A stretch of DNA of 64,000 nt. It comes from UBA5536 sp964592595 (GTDB taxonomy: Bacteria > Bacteroidota > Bacteroidia > Bacteroidales > F082). The notes below the pieces were generated by a model. That model was given only the letters and a program-made list of their open reading frames with translations, was not told where the DNA came from and did no database searches. Where the stretch lies: the NCBI GenBank assembly GCA_964592595.1, contig CAZQFH010000002.1, positions 1-64,000 of the forward strand, read 5' to 3'. Shown here one piece after another: positions 34,860-44,117 of the stretch; within the stretch, counting starts at the first letter, position 1; each line of letters begins with the position of its first letter. A program made the position numbers and the translations under genes.

Positions 34860-35151
34860 TTTTATTGTTGAACCGCAAAACGAACCTCAGCATACACCTG
34901 CACCTTCAGAGCAAAAATTGCGGGTGATGCTCGATCGCAAGCAGCGCGGAGGCAAACAAGTAACGCTAATCACCGGATTTATAGGCGATCCCAACGACTT
35001 AAATACCCTTGGAAAAACGCTTAAAAGCGCTTGTGGCACAGGAGGAAGCGTAAAAGATGGTGAAATAATTATTCAGGGCGATTCGCGGGAAAAAGTACTG
35101 GCCATTTTGATCAAAAATGGCTACCGTCAAACGAAAAAAGCAGGTGGTTGA
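34813..35151 (+). CDS. SUI1/eIF1-like translation factor (YciH family)
   Basis: 112 residues. LRVMLDRKQRGGKQVTLITGF and TLGKTLKSACGTGGSVKDGE, with IIIQGDSREKVLAILIKNGY, form the SUI1/eIF1 domain found in all YciH proteins; the preceding 40 residues are flexible. The protein may affect start-codon selection. The gene overlaps the lipid kinase gene by 47 bases in a different frame, which is long for this genome; the start at 34813 fits the family length and is kept. Confidence 0.9.
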   Translation: MKKRSTEQLVYSTNPDFIVEPQNEPQHTPAPSEQKLRVMLDRKQRGGKQVTLITGFIGDPNDLNTLGKTLKSACGTGGSVKDGEIIIQGDSREKVLAILIKNGYRQTKKAGG

Positions 35152-35153
35152 AA

Positions 35154-35753
35154 ATGGACGATAATCCATTTAAAATCAACAATCCAACTTTTTGGGATGA
35201 ACAATATCATCTTCCGCGACAAGGCTGGGATATGGGAACTGTTTCTCCGCCTCTAAAAGCATATATCGATCAGTTGGAAAATAAAACAATCAGTATCCTT
35301 GTGCCAGGTGCAGGAAAAGGATGGGAAGTGAAATACCTTTATGATCAGGGATTTGAAAACGTTTTCTACCTTGATTTTTCTAATGCAGCCCTCAGGAAAT
35401 TTAGAGAAAATTGCCCAACTTTTCCTGAAAATCAAACCCTGCTCGATGACTTTTTTTTAATCAATCGCGGATTTGACCTGATACTGGAACAAACATTTTT
35501 AAGTTCCTTTCCGCCAAAAAACTGGCCTGACATTGCAAAAAAGATCAGCAGACTTTTAAACGCTCGAGGAAAATACACCGGATTACTTTTTAACCATGAT
35601 TTCGGACAGACTTACCCTCCATTTGCTGCCACGCCCGAAAAATACGTAGCAGTCTTTCAACCTTACTTTTTGTTTAAAAAGTTTGAAATTGCTTATAATT
35701 CAATAAAACCAAGGGCTGGAAGGGAGTTATTTTTTATTTTTCAAAAAAAATGA
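35154..35753 (+). CDS. SAM-dependent methyltransferase (thiopurine methyltransferase-like)
   Basis: 199 residues from ATG 35154 (MDDNPFKINNPTFWDEQY), two bases after the SUI1 stop. Motif I is ILVPGAGKGWEVKYL; the FWDEQY...GWDMG start and LDDFF motif II region are those of the TPMT-like class I methyltransferase group. The substrate is unknown (thiol, selenium or small organic). It ends an overlapping operon beginning with the DUF5011 lipoprotein. Confidence 0.8.
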   Translation: MDDNPFKINNPTFWDEQYHLPRQGWDMGTVSPPLKAYIDQLENKTISILVPGAGKGWEVKYLYDQGFENVFYLDFSNAALRKFRENCPTFPENQTLLDDFFLINRGFDLILEQTFLSSFPPKNWPDIAKKISRLLNARGKYTGLLFNHDFGQTYPPFAATPEKYVAVFQPYFLFKKFEIAYNSIKPRAGRELFFIFQKK

Positions 35754-35829
35754 TTTGGATAATCCATCCAGATTGCTGTATATTCGCTCAGCAATTGTTT
35801 TATCAAAACAACCTTAAAGTTCGAATATC

Positions 35830-36534
35830 ATGGAAATCCAAACATTATCCTCTATTGGCGTTATTTCTAAAAGAGAAAACCTGGCCTCCGTTGAGCATGA
35901 AACTCATTCATCAGCTTTGGTTTTGGAATCGCTGCACCCTTTCCCGGGCTATCATGGAACAACAGTGCCTGATCGTACTGACCCTAAATCCTTGTTTCTG
36001 GTAACAAAAAATATTTATGGCGATGACAGAATCATCCGCTCTATCAAGCAAGTTAAGAAGAATTTTCCGCATTTTTTTGATGGAGCTCCCGGATTAATCA
36101 ATCTCTATAACAAGCCTACAGGTGTGATTCGCTTAAAATATCTTCCTTATAATTTGGTGGGAGAACTGATAAGTGCCTTTCAGGAAATGGGACTGGAATT
36201 CATTAAACACCGTAAAGTAAATAACTATGGTTCAATCATTAAGATCACTAAATACTTAATACTGGAAGAGGTGAGCGAAGGAATCTGGCACGACAAAAAC
36301 TGGAAAGAACTCTATTACCTTAGCCTGCCGGTGCAACTTAGATGGAACTCATTTGAAAAAATTACAACCAGTATCAAACATAATGTTGAAGACAATAATT
36401 TTGATGCTGCCCTAACTAATGTTTACGATAAAGATGGTGTACTCGATTTGGTGCGTATTTATGACGAGCAAAGTTGTCTGGGTAAGTTAATTTTCATTCA
36501 CGAAAAATACTTAGAAGCTATCAAGTATTTATAA
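35830..36534 (+). CDS. Protein of unknown function next to MscS channel
   Basis: 234 residues, soluble, with no signal peptide and no membrane segment. An N-terminal beta-strand stretch is followed by SLFLVTKNIYGDDRIIRSIKQVKK and a longer alpha/beta region. I do not recognise the family. A weak -33/-7 pair (TTTG at 35754, TATATTCG at 35779) lies upstream, so it may be first in a unit with the channel gene 20 bases downstream. Confidence 0.7.
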   Translation: MEIQTLSSIGVISKRENLASVEHETHSSALVLESLHPFPGYHGTTVPDRTDPKSLFLVTKNIYGDDRIIRSIKQVKKNFPHFFDGAPGLINLYNKPTGVIRLKYLPYNLVGELISAFQEMGLEFIKHRKVNNYGSIIKITKYLILEEVSEGIWHDKNWKELYYLSLPVQLRWNSFEKITTSIKHNVEDNNFDAALTNVYDKDGVLDLVRIYDEQSCLGKLIFIHEKYLEAIKYL

Positions 36535-36554
36535 ATTAAATCTTTACACTTGTA

Positions 36555-37835
36555 ATGTTTGGTTGGTTAATAGAAGTTTTTAAGAAAACTGCCCTACAAC
36601 TCAATTTGAGTGAAAATTACGCTAGCATACTTAGCGAGGGTATTGCTTTTATCAGTTTGTTCATTGTCGCCATTGTTTTTTACTACCTGGCATGGTACAT
36701 CATCAAAAAAACGCTTTATCAACTCATCAAGAGATCCAAGACGAATTTTGATGACATTCTGATCCAAAACAAAGTAATTGCAAGGGCATCTCTTCTTGTT
36801 CCTTCGTGGATTATCAATGAATTTGCACCTCAAACTCTCCCAAGTTTCCCGCAGACTTTCGGCTTTGTTCAAGACACTATTGAAGTGTATGTTATTTTTG
36901 TGATTGCTTTTGTACTTGATGCCGTAATCACCTCTATCAATGACCTTTACAATACTTTTGAGATATCAAAAAGCAAACCCATTAAAGGATTGATGCAGGT
37001 GTTAAAGATCATTTTGTACATCGTCGCAGGACTGCTAATCATTGCCACATTGATAGGCCAAAATTTAGGCAATCTCATTTTGGGTCTTGGTACCTTGTCC
37101 GCTGTACTGATGTTGATCTTTAAGGATCCTATTTTAGGTTTTGTTGGGGGTATTCAACTCACGCTTAACGATATGGTGAGGATCGGCGACTGGATCAGCA
37201 TGCCAAAATACGGCGCTGATGGCGATGTACTTGAAATCACACTCACCACCGTTAAAGTGCAAAACTGGGATAAAACCATCACCACAATTCCAACTTATTC
37301 GATGGTCTCCGATTATTTTACAAACTGGAGAGGCATGTCTGAATCTGGCGGGAGAAGGATCAAGCGACACATTGCGATCGATATGGACAGCGTGAAATTT
37401 TGTACATCTGAAATGCTTGAAAAATATAAGCGATATCAACTCATTACAAATTATATCTCGGACAAGGAAAAAGAAATAGAATCCTACAATACTGAAAATA
37501 AAATAGATACATCAACTTTAGTAAATGGAAGAAGACAAACTAATTTAGGTGTTTTCAGGGCATATCTGCGTATTTATTTTGAAAATCATCCGCGCGTAAA
37601 TCAAGACATGACTTTGATCGTACGTCAGCTCCAACCCACTGAGCTTGGAATTCCGATTGAAGTTTATGTGTTTAGCAAAAACAAAGCATGGGTTGAATAC
37701 GAAGCGCTTCAAAGTGATATTTTTGATCACATCCTGGCTGTTATTCCAAAATTTGATTTGCGCGTTTTTCAGGCTCCCTCTGATGGCAGTATCAATAAAC
37801 TTACTGACCAATTGCATAAATTAGTAAAACCTTAA
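36555..37835 (+). CDS. Mechanosensitive ion channel (YbdG/MscS family)
   Basis: 426 residues with about five membrane helices in the first 200. The MscS pore-lining helix and beta domain are visible: LGTLSAVLMLIFKDPILGF, GGIQLTLNDMVRIGDWISMP and NWDKTITTIPTYSMVSDYFTNWRGM, then the C-terminal alpha/beta region with RPQPTELGIPIEVYVFS-type sequence. It is of the YbdG-like long form. It would release osmolytes when the membrane is stretched. It is 20 bases after the unknown gene and convergent with the S9 peptidase gene, 11 bases away. Confidence 0.92.
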   Translation: MFGWLIEVFKKTALQLNLSENYASILSEGIAFISLFIVAIVFYYLAWYIIKKTLYQLIKRSKTNFDDILIQNKVIARASLLVPSWIINEFAPQTLPSFPQTFGFVQDTIEVYVIFVIAFVLDAVITSINDLYNTFEISKSKPIKGLMQVLKIILYIVAGLLIIATLIGQNLGNLILGLGTLSAVLMLIFKDPILGFVGGIQLTLNDMVRIGDWISMPKYGADGDVLEITLTTVKVQNWDKTITTIPTYSMVSDYFTNWRGMSESGGRRIKRHIAIDMDSVKFCTSEMLEKYKRYQLITNYISDKEKEIESYNTENKIDTSTLVNGRRQTNLGVFRAYLRIYFENHPRVNQDMTLIVRQLQPTELGIPIEVYVFSKNKAWVEYEALQSDIFDHILAVIPKFDLRVFQAPSDGSINKLTDQLHKLVKP

Positions 37836-37846
37836 ACTACAGTCAA

Positions 37847-40627
37847 TTAATTGTATTCAAATCCAAACGATCTTCCTTTGTCAAGGGCTTTCACCCCTTC
37901 GCTCATCCATTTTGGCTTGGGTGCGCCCATCAAAAAGTGATCAAAAAACTGTTCCAATCGTAAAGTAAGATCTTGGGTATCAGCAAAACGGCTCAGATTA
38001 TGAGGAGCGCCATTATACACCAGCATCCAAACTGGTTTTTGCAGTCGCCGCAGTGCTGTGAAATATTCAATCCCTTGATACCAAGGCACTGCACCATCTT
38101 GATCATTATGCATCATCAGCAGCGGAGTTTTCACTTTATCGGCAAAAAACAAGGGCGAGTTCTCGATATACGCATCAAGATCGCTCCACAGGTCCTTTCC
38201 AATGCGACTTTGTCCGTCTTCATACTGAAAAGCCCTCACCATGCCGCTACCCCATCGAATTCCGCCATAAGCACTGGTCATATTGCTCACAGGAGCTCCT
38301 GCCATGGCAGCTTTGAAACGATCAGTGCGCGTAATCAACCAGGCAGTTTGATAACCTCCCCAGCTCTGCCCCTGCAATCCCATTCGCGTACTGTCGAGTC
38401 CGGGAAATTCCTTTAAAATAGCATCCACCCCGCTCATAATGGCATCATAGGCACTTTGTCCGGGTTCTCCGGTACGGTAAACAATATCCGGAACAAAAAC
38501 TCCGTAACCCCTTGAGGTATAATCACTAAAGTTAATCACCGAACGAGATGGTTTCGGCGCATAATGCCGGTGCAAATTATCACTGTTGCGTTCGTAATAA
38601 TATACCAATACCGGAAAGCTTCCATCATCCTTGTAAGCAGCAGGCAGATACATCAGGCCTTCCAGAGAATCACTGGCATATGAAACCCACGAAACAGCTT
38701 CGACACTTCCCCAGCAATAATTACTTTGCTGCGGATTAGCCTGGGTAATGCGTTTGATATCCTTCCAGTTTTTATGGGGCACATAGTAATCTGGATAGCT
38801 GTTGAATGTTTCACTTTTAAAAAGCCAGGTCTCAGCATCTTTTGCTTTTATCAGCCCCGATAATCTGGCATCTTCGGTATGGAGCACTTCCAGCTTTTTA
38901 CGCTCACGATAAAAACGGGCAAAGCCGGATTGCTTCGTCTCTTTGTTAAAAACACTCAGCAACATATTGGTTGGCAGATACTTTTCATCTGAATCAGTTC
39001 TGAGGTACCTGTAGCGTAAATGTTTTGTGCTTTCAAATCCCAAAATGCTTTTACAATGTTCGGCAGATGCCGGATCAAGCAGCCAGATTCCGTATGCACT
39101 ATAAACCAAAGCCTTTCCATCTGCTGTCCAACCTATCAAACCTAATGGCTCAGCTTCGTTGGGCACATCATTTTCGGCGTTATAAAAAATGGCCTTGGCT
39201 TTATCGACCAATAAACGCACTTTTGCTGTTGCAATTTCCTTGCTGTACCAGCTGCTATCGTGCCGATCATAAAAAAGTAAAAAATCTCCCTTCGGACTTA
39301 AACTGGCAATGGAATTGGCTTTTGAAAGTAGTTTTACCGTATCTCCATTTAACCGGTTTATCCGATAATAATCGGCATAACGCGTTTGCTCCCAGCTATT
39401 AAGATGTTCATATTGATCACCTGAACTACCCAATAAAAAAACCGGATTTAGTTTTGCATCAAGCCGCACATCCGGAATACGCTTACTGGCCAATGGAATA
39501 AGCTTGTTGCCTTTTGGATAAAAAGCGGCGAGATAACTCCTTTTCTTCTCCCTTTCAAGTTGCTTTATTTGCTGGGTTTGCAGTTGTTGATCCTTCCAAT
39601 TCCAAATATCAATACGCACTTTTTCATCGTCAGTAAGGCTGTCTTTGACTTCCGGCAATGGCTTTGCTGCTAATCCCAGATAGAGTGCGTTTTGATCTTC
39701 ACTAAAGCTCAGCTTCGCATGCTGGCTCACGTGAAAACCATTAGGCATTGCCTCATAAACCGTATCAATTTGTTGAATTTCTTCAGTTTGAACATTCCAG
39801 TAAGTCAGCTGATACACCTTACGTTTGGTGGTATCTGTAGTCATTACCATTGCCAACTGATCTCCTGTTGGATCCGCCTGAAATTGCGCAATCTCGCCTT
39901 TTACCGAAAAAAGCCATCTCGAAGTCCAGGATTCAAGATCAAAACGGTACAAATTGAGTGAATCAAGCGTATCATTTGGTTTTTGGGCATAAAACAAAGC
40001 GTTCCCCATTTCAGCCAATACCGATTGTTTTACATTTTTTATCGTTTGCTTTCGGTCTTTTTCCAAATCCCAAATACCCATCCACACGGGATCATCCTTT
40101 TTTGATTTTTTCTTTTTTGGTTTCAAACTATCAGCTACTTGGTCTTGCTCTGGTTCAAAACCAGATTCATGAAGCCAAACTAATACATTTCCCTGTTTAT
40201 CTGGAAATTGAAATGATTTCACTTGCGGTATTTTTTCAAGTCTTCTTCCAGCAAAAAGAAAAACTCCCATGCTATCCTTTGGTAACTTATCTTTTTTTAC
40301 TCCTTCTATTTTCAATTTTTTAACCGTATCATAAGCAGGATAAATTGCAAAAGCAAGTCCGGCAGAACCCGGGCTGATCATTGCTTTATTTGCTCTGGCA
40401 AACGTATCAGCCTGCTGCAATTTATTCATTTGCTGAATGATCAATTCGCCATCTCCACGATAAGGATTTCGCTCATAAACAGCATGCAATCCATCATTGG
40501 ACAATTTCATATTATGCAATACAAACCATTTCTCGTGAGCCTGATGTCCCAATTTCTCACAATTCTGAGCAGAAGAAAATTGAACAAGAAAAACGATTAA
40601 AATCCAGATTCCAGGTATTTGTTTCAT
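37847..40627 (-). CDS. Secreted S9-family prolyl oligopeptidase-like peptidase
   Basis: 926 residues from ATG 40627 (MKQIPGIWILIVFLVQFSSAQ); a second ATG sits one codon upstream. The long N-terminal part is a WD40/DPP-IV-like propeller; the alpha/beta-hydrolase domain is C-terminal with the nucleophile Ser in GLQGQSWGGYQ (around residue 755), Asp in MHNDQDGAVPW and His in GAPHNLSR. It is expected to cleave peptides in the periplasm or outside the cell. No linked gene was recognised. Confidence 0.9.
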   Translation of the reverse strand: MKQIPGIWILIVFLVQFSSAQNCEKLGHQAHEKWFVLHNMKLSNDGLHAVYERNPYRGDGELIIQQMNKLQQADTFARANKAMISPGSAGLAFAIYPAYDTVKKLKIEGVKKDKLPKDSMGVFLFAGRRLEKIPQVKSFQFPDKQGNVLVWLHESGFEPEQDQVADSLKPKKKKSKKDDPVWMGIWDLEKDRKQTIKNVKQSVLAEMGNALFYAQKPNDTLDSLNLYRFDLESWTSRWLFSVKGEIAQFQADPTGDQLAMVMTTDTTKRKVYQLTYWNVQTEEIQQIDTVYEAMPNGFHVSQHAKLSFSEDQNALYLGLAAKPLPEVKDSLTDDEKVRIDIWNWKDQQLQTQQIKQLEREKKRSYLAAFYPKGNKLIPLASKRIPDVRLDAKLNPVFLLGSSGDQYEHLNSWEQTRYADYYRINRLNGDTVKLLSKANSIASLSPKGDFLLFYDRHDSSWYSKEIATAKVRLLVDKAKAIFYNAENDVPNEAEPLGLIGWTADGKALVYSAYGIWLLDPASAEHCKSILGFESTKHLRYRYLRTDSDEKYLPTNMLLSVFNKETKQSGFARFYRERKKLEVLHTEDARLSGLIKAKDAETWLFKSETFNSYPDYYVPHKNWKDIKRITQANPQQSNYCWGSVEAVSWVSYASDSLEGLMYLPAAYKDDGSFPVLVYYYERNSDNLHRHYAPKPSRSVINFSDYTSRGYGVFVPDIVYRTGEPGQSAYDAIMSGVDAILKEFPGLDSTRMGLQGQSWGGYQTAWLITRTDRFKAAMAGAPVSNMTSAYGGIRWGSGMVRAFQYEDGQSRIGKDLWSDLDAYIENSPLFFADKVKTPLLMMHNDQDGAVPWYQGIEYFTALRRLQKPVWMLVYNGAPHNLSRFADTQDLTLRLEQFFDHFLMGAPKPKWMSEGVKALDKGRSFGFEYN

Positions 40628-40768
40628 CATCGTTTGAAGATTATTTGGTGAGCGCAACCGTTTGAAAATAAAATTGTAAGTACAAATTTAACAAAAAAGT
40701 CTTTAAAACAGGCTTAAATGGTTGATATTATAGCCATTTAATCTCAAATTAATAGTTTTAAAAATTGA

Positions 40769-40798
40769 TTGAAAGAAGCAGGAAAAATACTAATTTTG
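40769..40798 (+). promoter_or_regulatory. Promoter of the glycogen operon
   Basis: TTG at 40769-40771, a 19-base spacer, and TAATTTTG at 40791-40798 match the Bacteroidota -33/-7 consensus. Transcription would begin near 40804, about 40 bases before the first ATG of the debranching enzyme gene. Confidence 0.6.
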
Positions 40799-40842
40799 TC
40801 ACAACTAACCTATAAAGCAATCCATGCAATAACGTAGTCGCC

Positions 40843-42789
40843 ATGAGTTATATATCCTTCGAAAAAAGTCAACTTGTAAACCTCGAATTCGCTTTACAGC
40901 ATGAGTTGCTTCGCAGCAACCGTGCAGGAGGCTATTCCAGCACTTCCATTGCCGGCTGCAATACCCGAAAATATCACGGTTTGCTGGTTGTGCCCCAGCC
41001 CTGGCTCGATCAGGACAATCATGTTTTATTATCAGCCCTGGACGAAACTATTATTCAACACGATGAGGCATTTAATTTTGGCCTACGCATGTATCCTAAC
41101 GGAAATTTTGAACCCAAAGGACATAAATACCTCCGTGAATTTACAGCCGAACCTATCCCAAAAATCACCTATCGTGTTGGAGGAGTAGTACTTAGCAAAG
41201 AAATGATTTTTGCTGAATCTGAATCAAGGATATTAATTCGTTACACTTTGCTTGACGCGCACAGTAAAACAACGCTCAGGCTTAAGCCTTTCCTTGCATT
41301 CCGTAATGTACACGAATTAACACGCGCCAACTACGATGCCAACACCAAATACGAAGGTATTAATAATGGTGCACGCTGGCAATTGTATCCGGGCTATTCG
41401 CCGCTTTGCTTTCAGGTTTGCAAACCCATCGAATACACCCATGTACCCGACTGGTACTTTAATGTAGAATACACCAGAGAAAAAGAGAGGGGATTCCCCT
41501 ATCAGGAAGATTTGCTTGTTCCCGGATTTTTTGAGTTACCGCTGAAAAAAGGAGAAAGCATCATTGTTTCGGCCGGATTGGAAGAAAAAGACCCCAAACT
41601 CTTTAAAAAACAATTTGAGACAGAAATAAAAAAACGAATCCCAAGAAATAATTTTCAAAACTGTCTGTTAAATGCTGCTGAACAATTTATTGTTAAAACT
41701 ACAGACAAAACTACGCTGATGGCAGGTTTTCCTTGGTTTGGAACATGGGGTCGCGATACCTTTATTGCGCTTCCAGGCATCACGCTTATTAGTGGAGACG
41801 AAAAAAGTTTCAAAGCCGTGCTCGACACCATGATACAGAGCATGCAAGGACCACTTTTTCCAAATTTTAACCGACGCAATCCTGAAGCCTTTGCTGCTGT
41901 AGATGCTCCCTTATGGTTTTTCTGGACACTGCAACAGTATCATGATATTACCGGAAAAAGTAAAAAACTGATCTGGAAAACATACGGGAGTACACTCATC
42001 AAGATTCTGGACAATTACCGGAATGGAACGGTGTATAATATTCGCATGCTCGAAAACGGCCTTCTTCACGCTGGCGAAAATGGTCAGGCACTCACCTGGA
42101 TGGACGTAGTATCCAAAGCCAAAGCCGTTACACCACGCGACGGACTTGCCATTGAAGTGAACGCATTGTGGTATAATGCTATTATGATGGCACTTGATTT
42201 TGCTGTTGATGCCAAAGATCAGCGATTTGTGGAACAATGGAAAAACCTGCCTTCAATTATTCAAAAAGCTTTTGTTGATGTTTTTTGGGATGCAGAAAGT
42301 TCGCGCATGGCCGATGTTGTAAAGGATGATAAAAAAGATTACTCAGTTAGGCCGAATATGCTTTTTGCCGTTTCGTTACCTTTTAGCCCGCTCGAAGATG
42401 AAATAAAAGCCAATATACTCAACACTGTTCGTTCCGAATTGCTTACAACAAGAGGATTGCGTAGTCTTTCGCCAAAAAATCCAAATTACAAAGGTATTCT
42501 TTGGGGCAATCAGGAAGAACGGGATCATGCCTACCATCAGGGTACGGTATTTCCATGGCTGATCGATCATTTCGCTGAAGCCTGGCTTAAACTTCATGGC
42601 AAAGGATCACTTCCGTTTATTGAAGAACTGTACCATAATTTTGAAGAAGTAATGTACGAAGGAGGTCTGGGATCAGTTTCAGAAGTTTATGATGGCGACC
42701 CGCCACACGAAGGAAGAGGAGCCATTTCACAAGCCTGGAATATAGCAGCATTGCTTCGTTTGAACTACCTAATCCAACAAAACCAATAA
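40843..42789 (+). CDS. Glycogen debranching enzyme (GH133-like)
   Basis: 648 residues. The N-terminal debranching-enzyme domain includes NRAGGYSSTSIAGCNTRKYHG; the (alpha/alpha)6 domain has GFPWFGTWGRDTFIALPG and GGLGSVSEVYDGDPPHEGRG near the end, with AISQAWNIAALLRL. This is amylo-alpha-1,6-glucosidase activity on branched alpha-glucans. It is first in a plus-strand unit with the GT4, GH57 and fused synthase/phosphorylase genes; the gap to the next gene is 12 bases. Confidence 0.93.
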   Translation: MSYISFEKSQLVNLEFALQHELLRSNRAGGYSSTSIAGCNTRKYHGLLVVPQPWLDQDNHVLLSALDETIIQHDEAFNFGLRMYPNGNFEPKGHKYLREFTAEPIPKITYRVGGVVLSKEMIFAESESRILIRYTLLDAHSKTTLRLKPFLAFRNVHELTRANYDANTKYEGINNGARWQLYPGYSPLCFQVCKPIEYTHVPDWYFNVEYTREKERGFPYQEDLLVPGFFELPLKKGESIIVSAGLEEKDPKLFKKQFETEIKKRIPRNNFQNCLLNAAEQFIVKTTDKTTLMAGFPWFGTWGRDTFIALPGITLISGDEKSFKAVLDTMIQSMQGPLFPNFNRRNPEAFAAVDAPLWFFWTLQQYHDITGKSKKLIWKTYGSTLIKILDNYRNGTVYNIRMLENGLLHAGENGQALTWMDVVSKAKAVTPRDGLAIEVNALWYNAIMMALDFAVDAKDQRFVEQWKNLPSIIQKAFVDVFWDAESSRMADVVKDDKKDYSVRPNMLFAVSLPFSPLEDEIKANILNTVRSELLTTRGLRSLSPKNPNYKGILWGNQEERDHAYHQGTVFPWLIDHFAEAWLKLHGKGSLPFIEELYHNFEEVMYEGGLGSVSEVYDGDPPHEGRGAISQAWNIAALLRLNYLIQQNQ

Positions 42790-42801
42790 AAACAACTTCT
42801 T

Positions 42802-44097
42802 ATGAAAATACTCATGTTCGGTTGGGAATTTCCACCTCACATCACCGGCGGGCTTGGAACAGCTTGTTTCGGATTGACTAAAGGACTGGTAAAACATGAT
42901 ACCGACATCATTTTTGTGGTTCCGAAAGCCTATGGCGACGAAAGCCAGGAAGCAGTAAGAATAGTAAATGCCAGCGAGGTAACCATTGATCTGGAAATTG
43001 ATGAAGAACGCGAATACTGGGACAGGGTGCAATACATGGAAGTGGGGTCAAATATCATACCCTATGTTGGACCGGAAGATTTTAGTAAAGTAACTGAATT
43101 AGAGAAACGAGCCAGCGAAAATTTTAAAAGCAAGGTGTTTTCTCAGAAATATGAATTTTCGGGCAAATACGGCCTTAACCTTATGGAAGAGGTTGCACGC
43201 TATGCGCTTATAGGCAGCGCTATTGCAACCAAACATGATTTCGACGTGATTCATGCACACGACTGGTTAACTTATTCAGCTGGTGTTGCAGCCAAAGAAA
43301 CAAGTGGAAAACCGCTGGTTGTGCATATGCATGCTACTGAATTTGATCGCTCAGGCGAAAATATCAATACGGATGTGTATGCCATTGAAAAACGTGGCAT
43401 GGAAGCAGCTGATCGCGTGATTACAGTAAGTAACCTTACGCGTCGCATCGTGATTGAACGCTATGGTATCGATCCTTCCAAAGTGGTTACCGTGCATAAT
43501 GCTGTTGAACCAAAAGAAAAGAAACTATCCGACGCAGAAAAGCAAGTCAAAGAAAAAGTGGTCACCTTTTTGGGTCGTATCACCTTTCAAAAAGGACCTG
43601 AATATTTTGTGGAAGCTGCAAATAAAATTCTGAAAAGAGATAGTAACGTACGTTTCGTGATGGCAGGAACCGGCGATCTGCTGCATCGGATGGTGATGCG
43701 TGTGGCACAACTACGGATTGGACATAAATTTCATTTCACCGGCTTCCTGAAAGGAGATGATGTAGATCAGATGTTTGCCATGACAGATGTTTTTGTAATG
43801 CCTTCTATTTCAGAGCCCTTTGGAATTGTACCACTCGAAGCCATGCGATCGAATGTTCCTGTTGTCATTTCAAAACAATCCGGCGTTTCAGAAATTTTGA
43901 AACATGCCATCAAGGTTGACTTCTGGGACATTGACGGACTAGCTGATGCCATTTATGGTTTGTGTCATTATCAAGCCCTTAGCGAAGATTTTATTAAATA
44001 CGGCAAACAAGAAGTGGAAAACCTTAAATGGGAGCATGCTGCAGCCAAAGTAAAAGAAGTGTATACCGCTGCCTGGGAAGAATTTATAAATAGATAA
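42802..44097 (+). CDS. GT4 glycosyltransferase (glycogen-synthase-like)
   Basis: 431 residues, GT-B fold. MKILMFGWEFPPHITGGLGTA and HAHDWLTYSAGVAAKE in the N-terminal half, ERYGIDPSKVVTVHNAV, then FLGRITFQKGPEYFVEAANKI and SISEPFGIVPLEAM (EPFG with E7) in the C-terminal half. It resembles bacterial starch/glycogen-type synthases and other GT4 enzymes with a GGLG loop, so it could extend or prime alpha-glucan chains. The donor is not shown by the sequence. It lies within the glycogen operon. Confidence 0.9.
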   Translation: MKILMFGWEFPPHITGGLGTACFGLTKGLVKHDTDIIFVVPKAYGDESQEAVRIVNASEVTIDLEIDEEREYWDRVQYMEVGSNIIPYVGPEDFSKVTELEKRASENFKSKVFSQKYEFSGKYGLNLMEEVARYALIGSAIATKHDFDVIHAHDWLTYSAGVAAKETSGKPLVVHMHATEFDRSGENINTDVYAIEKRGMEAADRVITVSNLTRRIVIERYGIDPSKVVTVHNAVEPKEKKLSDAEKQVKEKVVTFLGRITFQKGPEYFVEAANKILKRDSNVRFVMAGTGDLLHRMVMRVAQLRIGHKFHFTGFLKGDDVDQMFAMTDVFVMPSISEPFGIVPLEAMRSNVPVVISKQSGVSEILKHAIKVDFWDIDGLADAIYGLCHYQALSEDFIKYGKQEVENLKWEHAAAKVKEVYTAAWEEFINR

Positions 44098-44117
44098 ACA
44101 GCCAAAAAATATACGAT

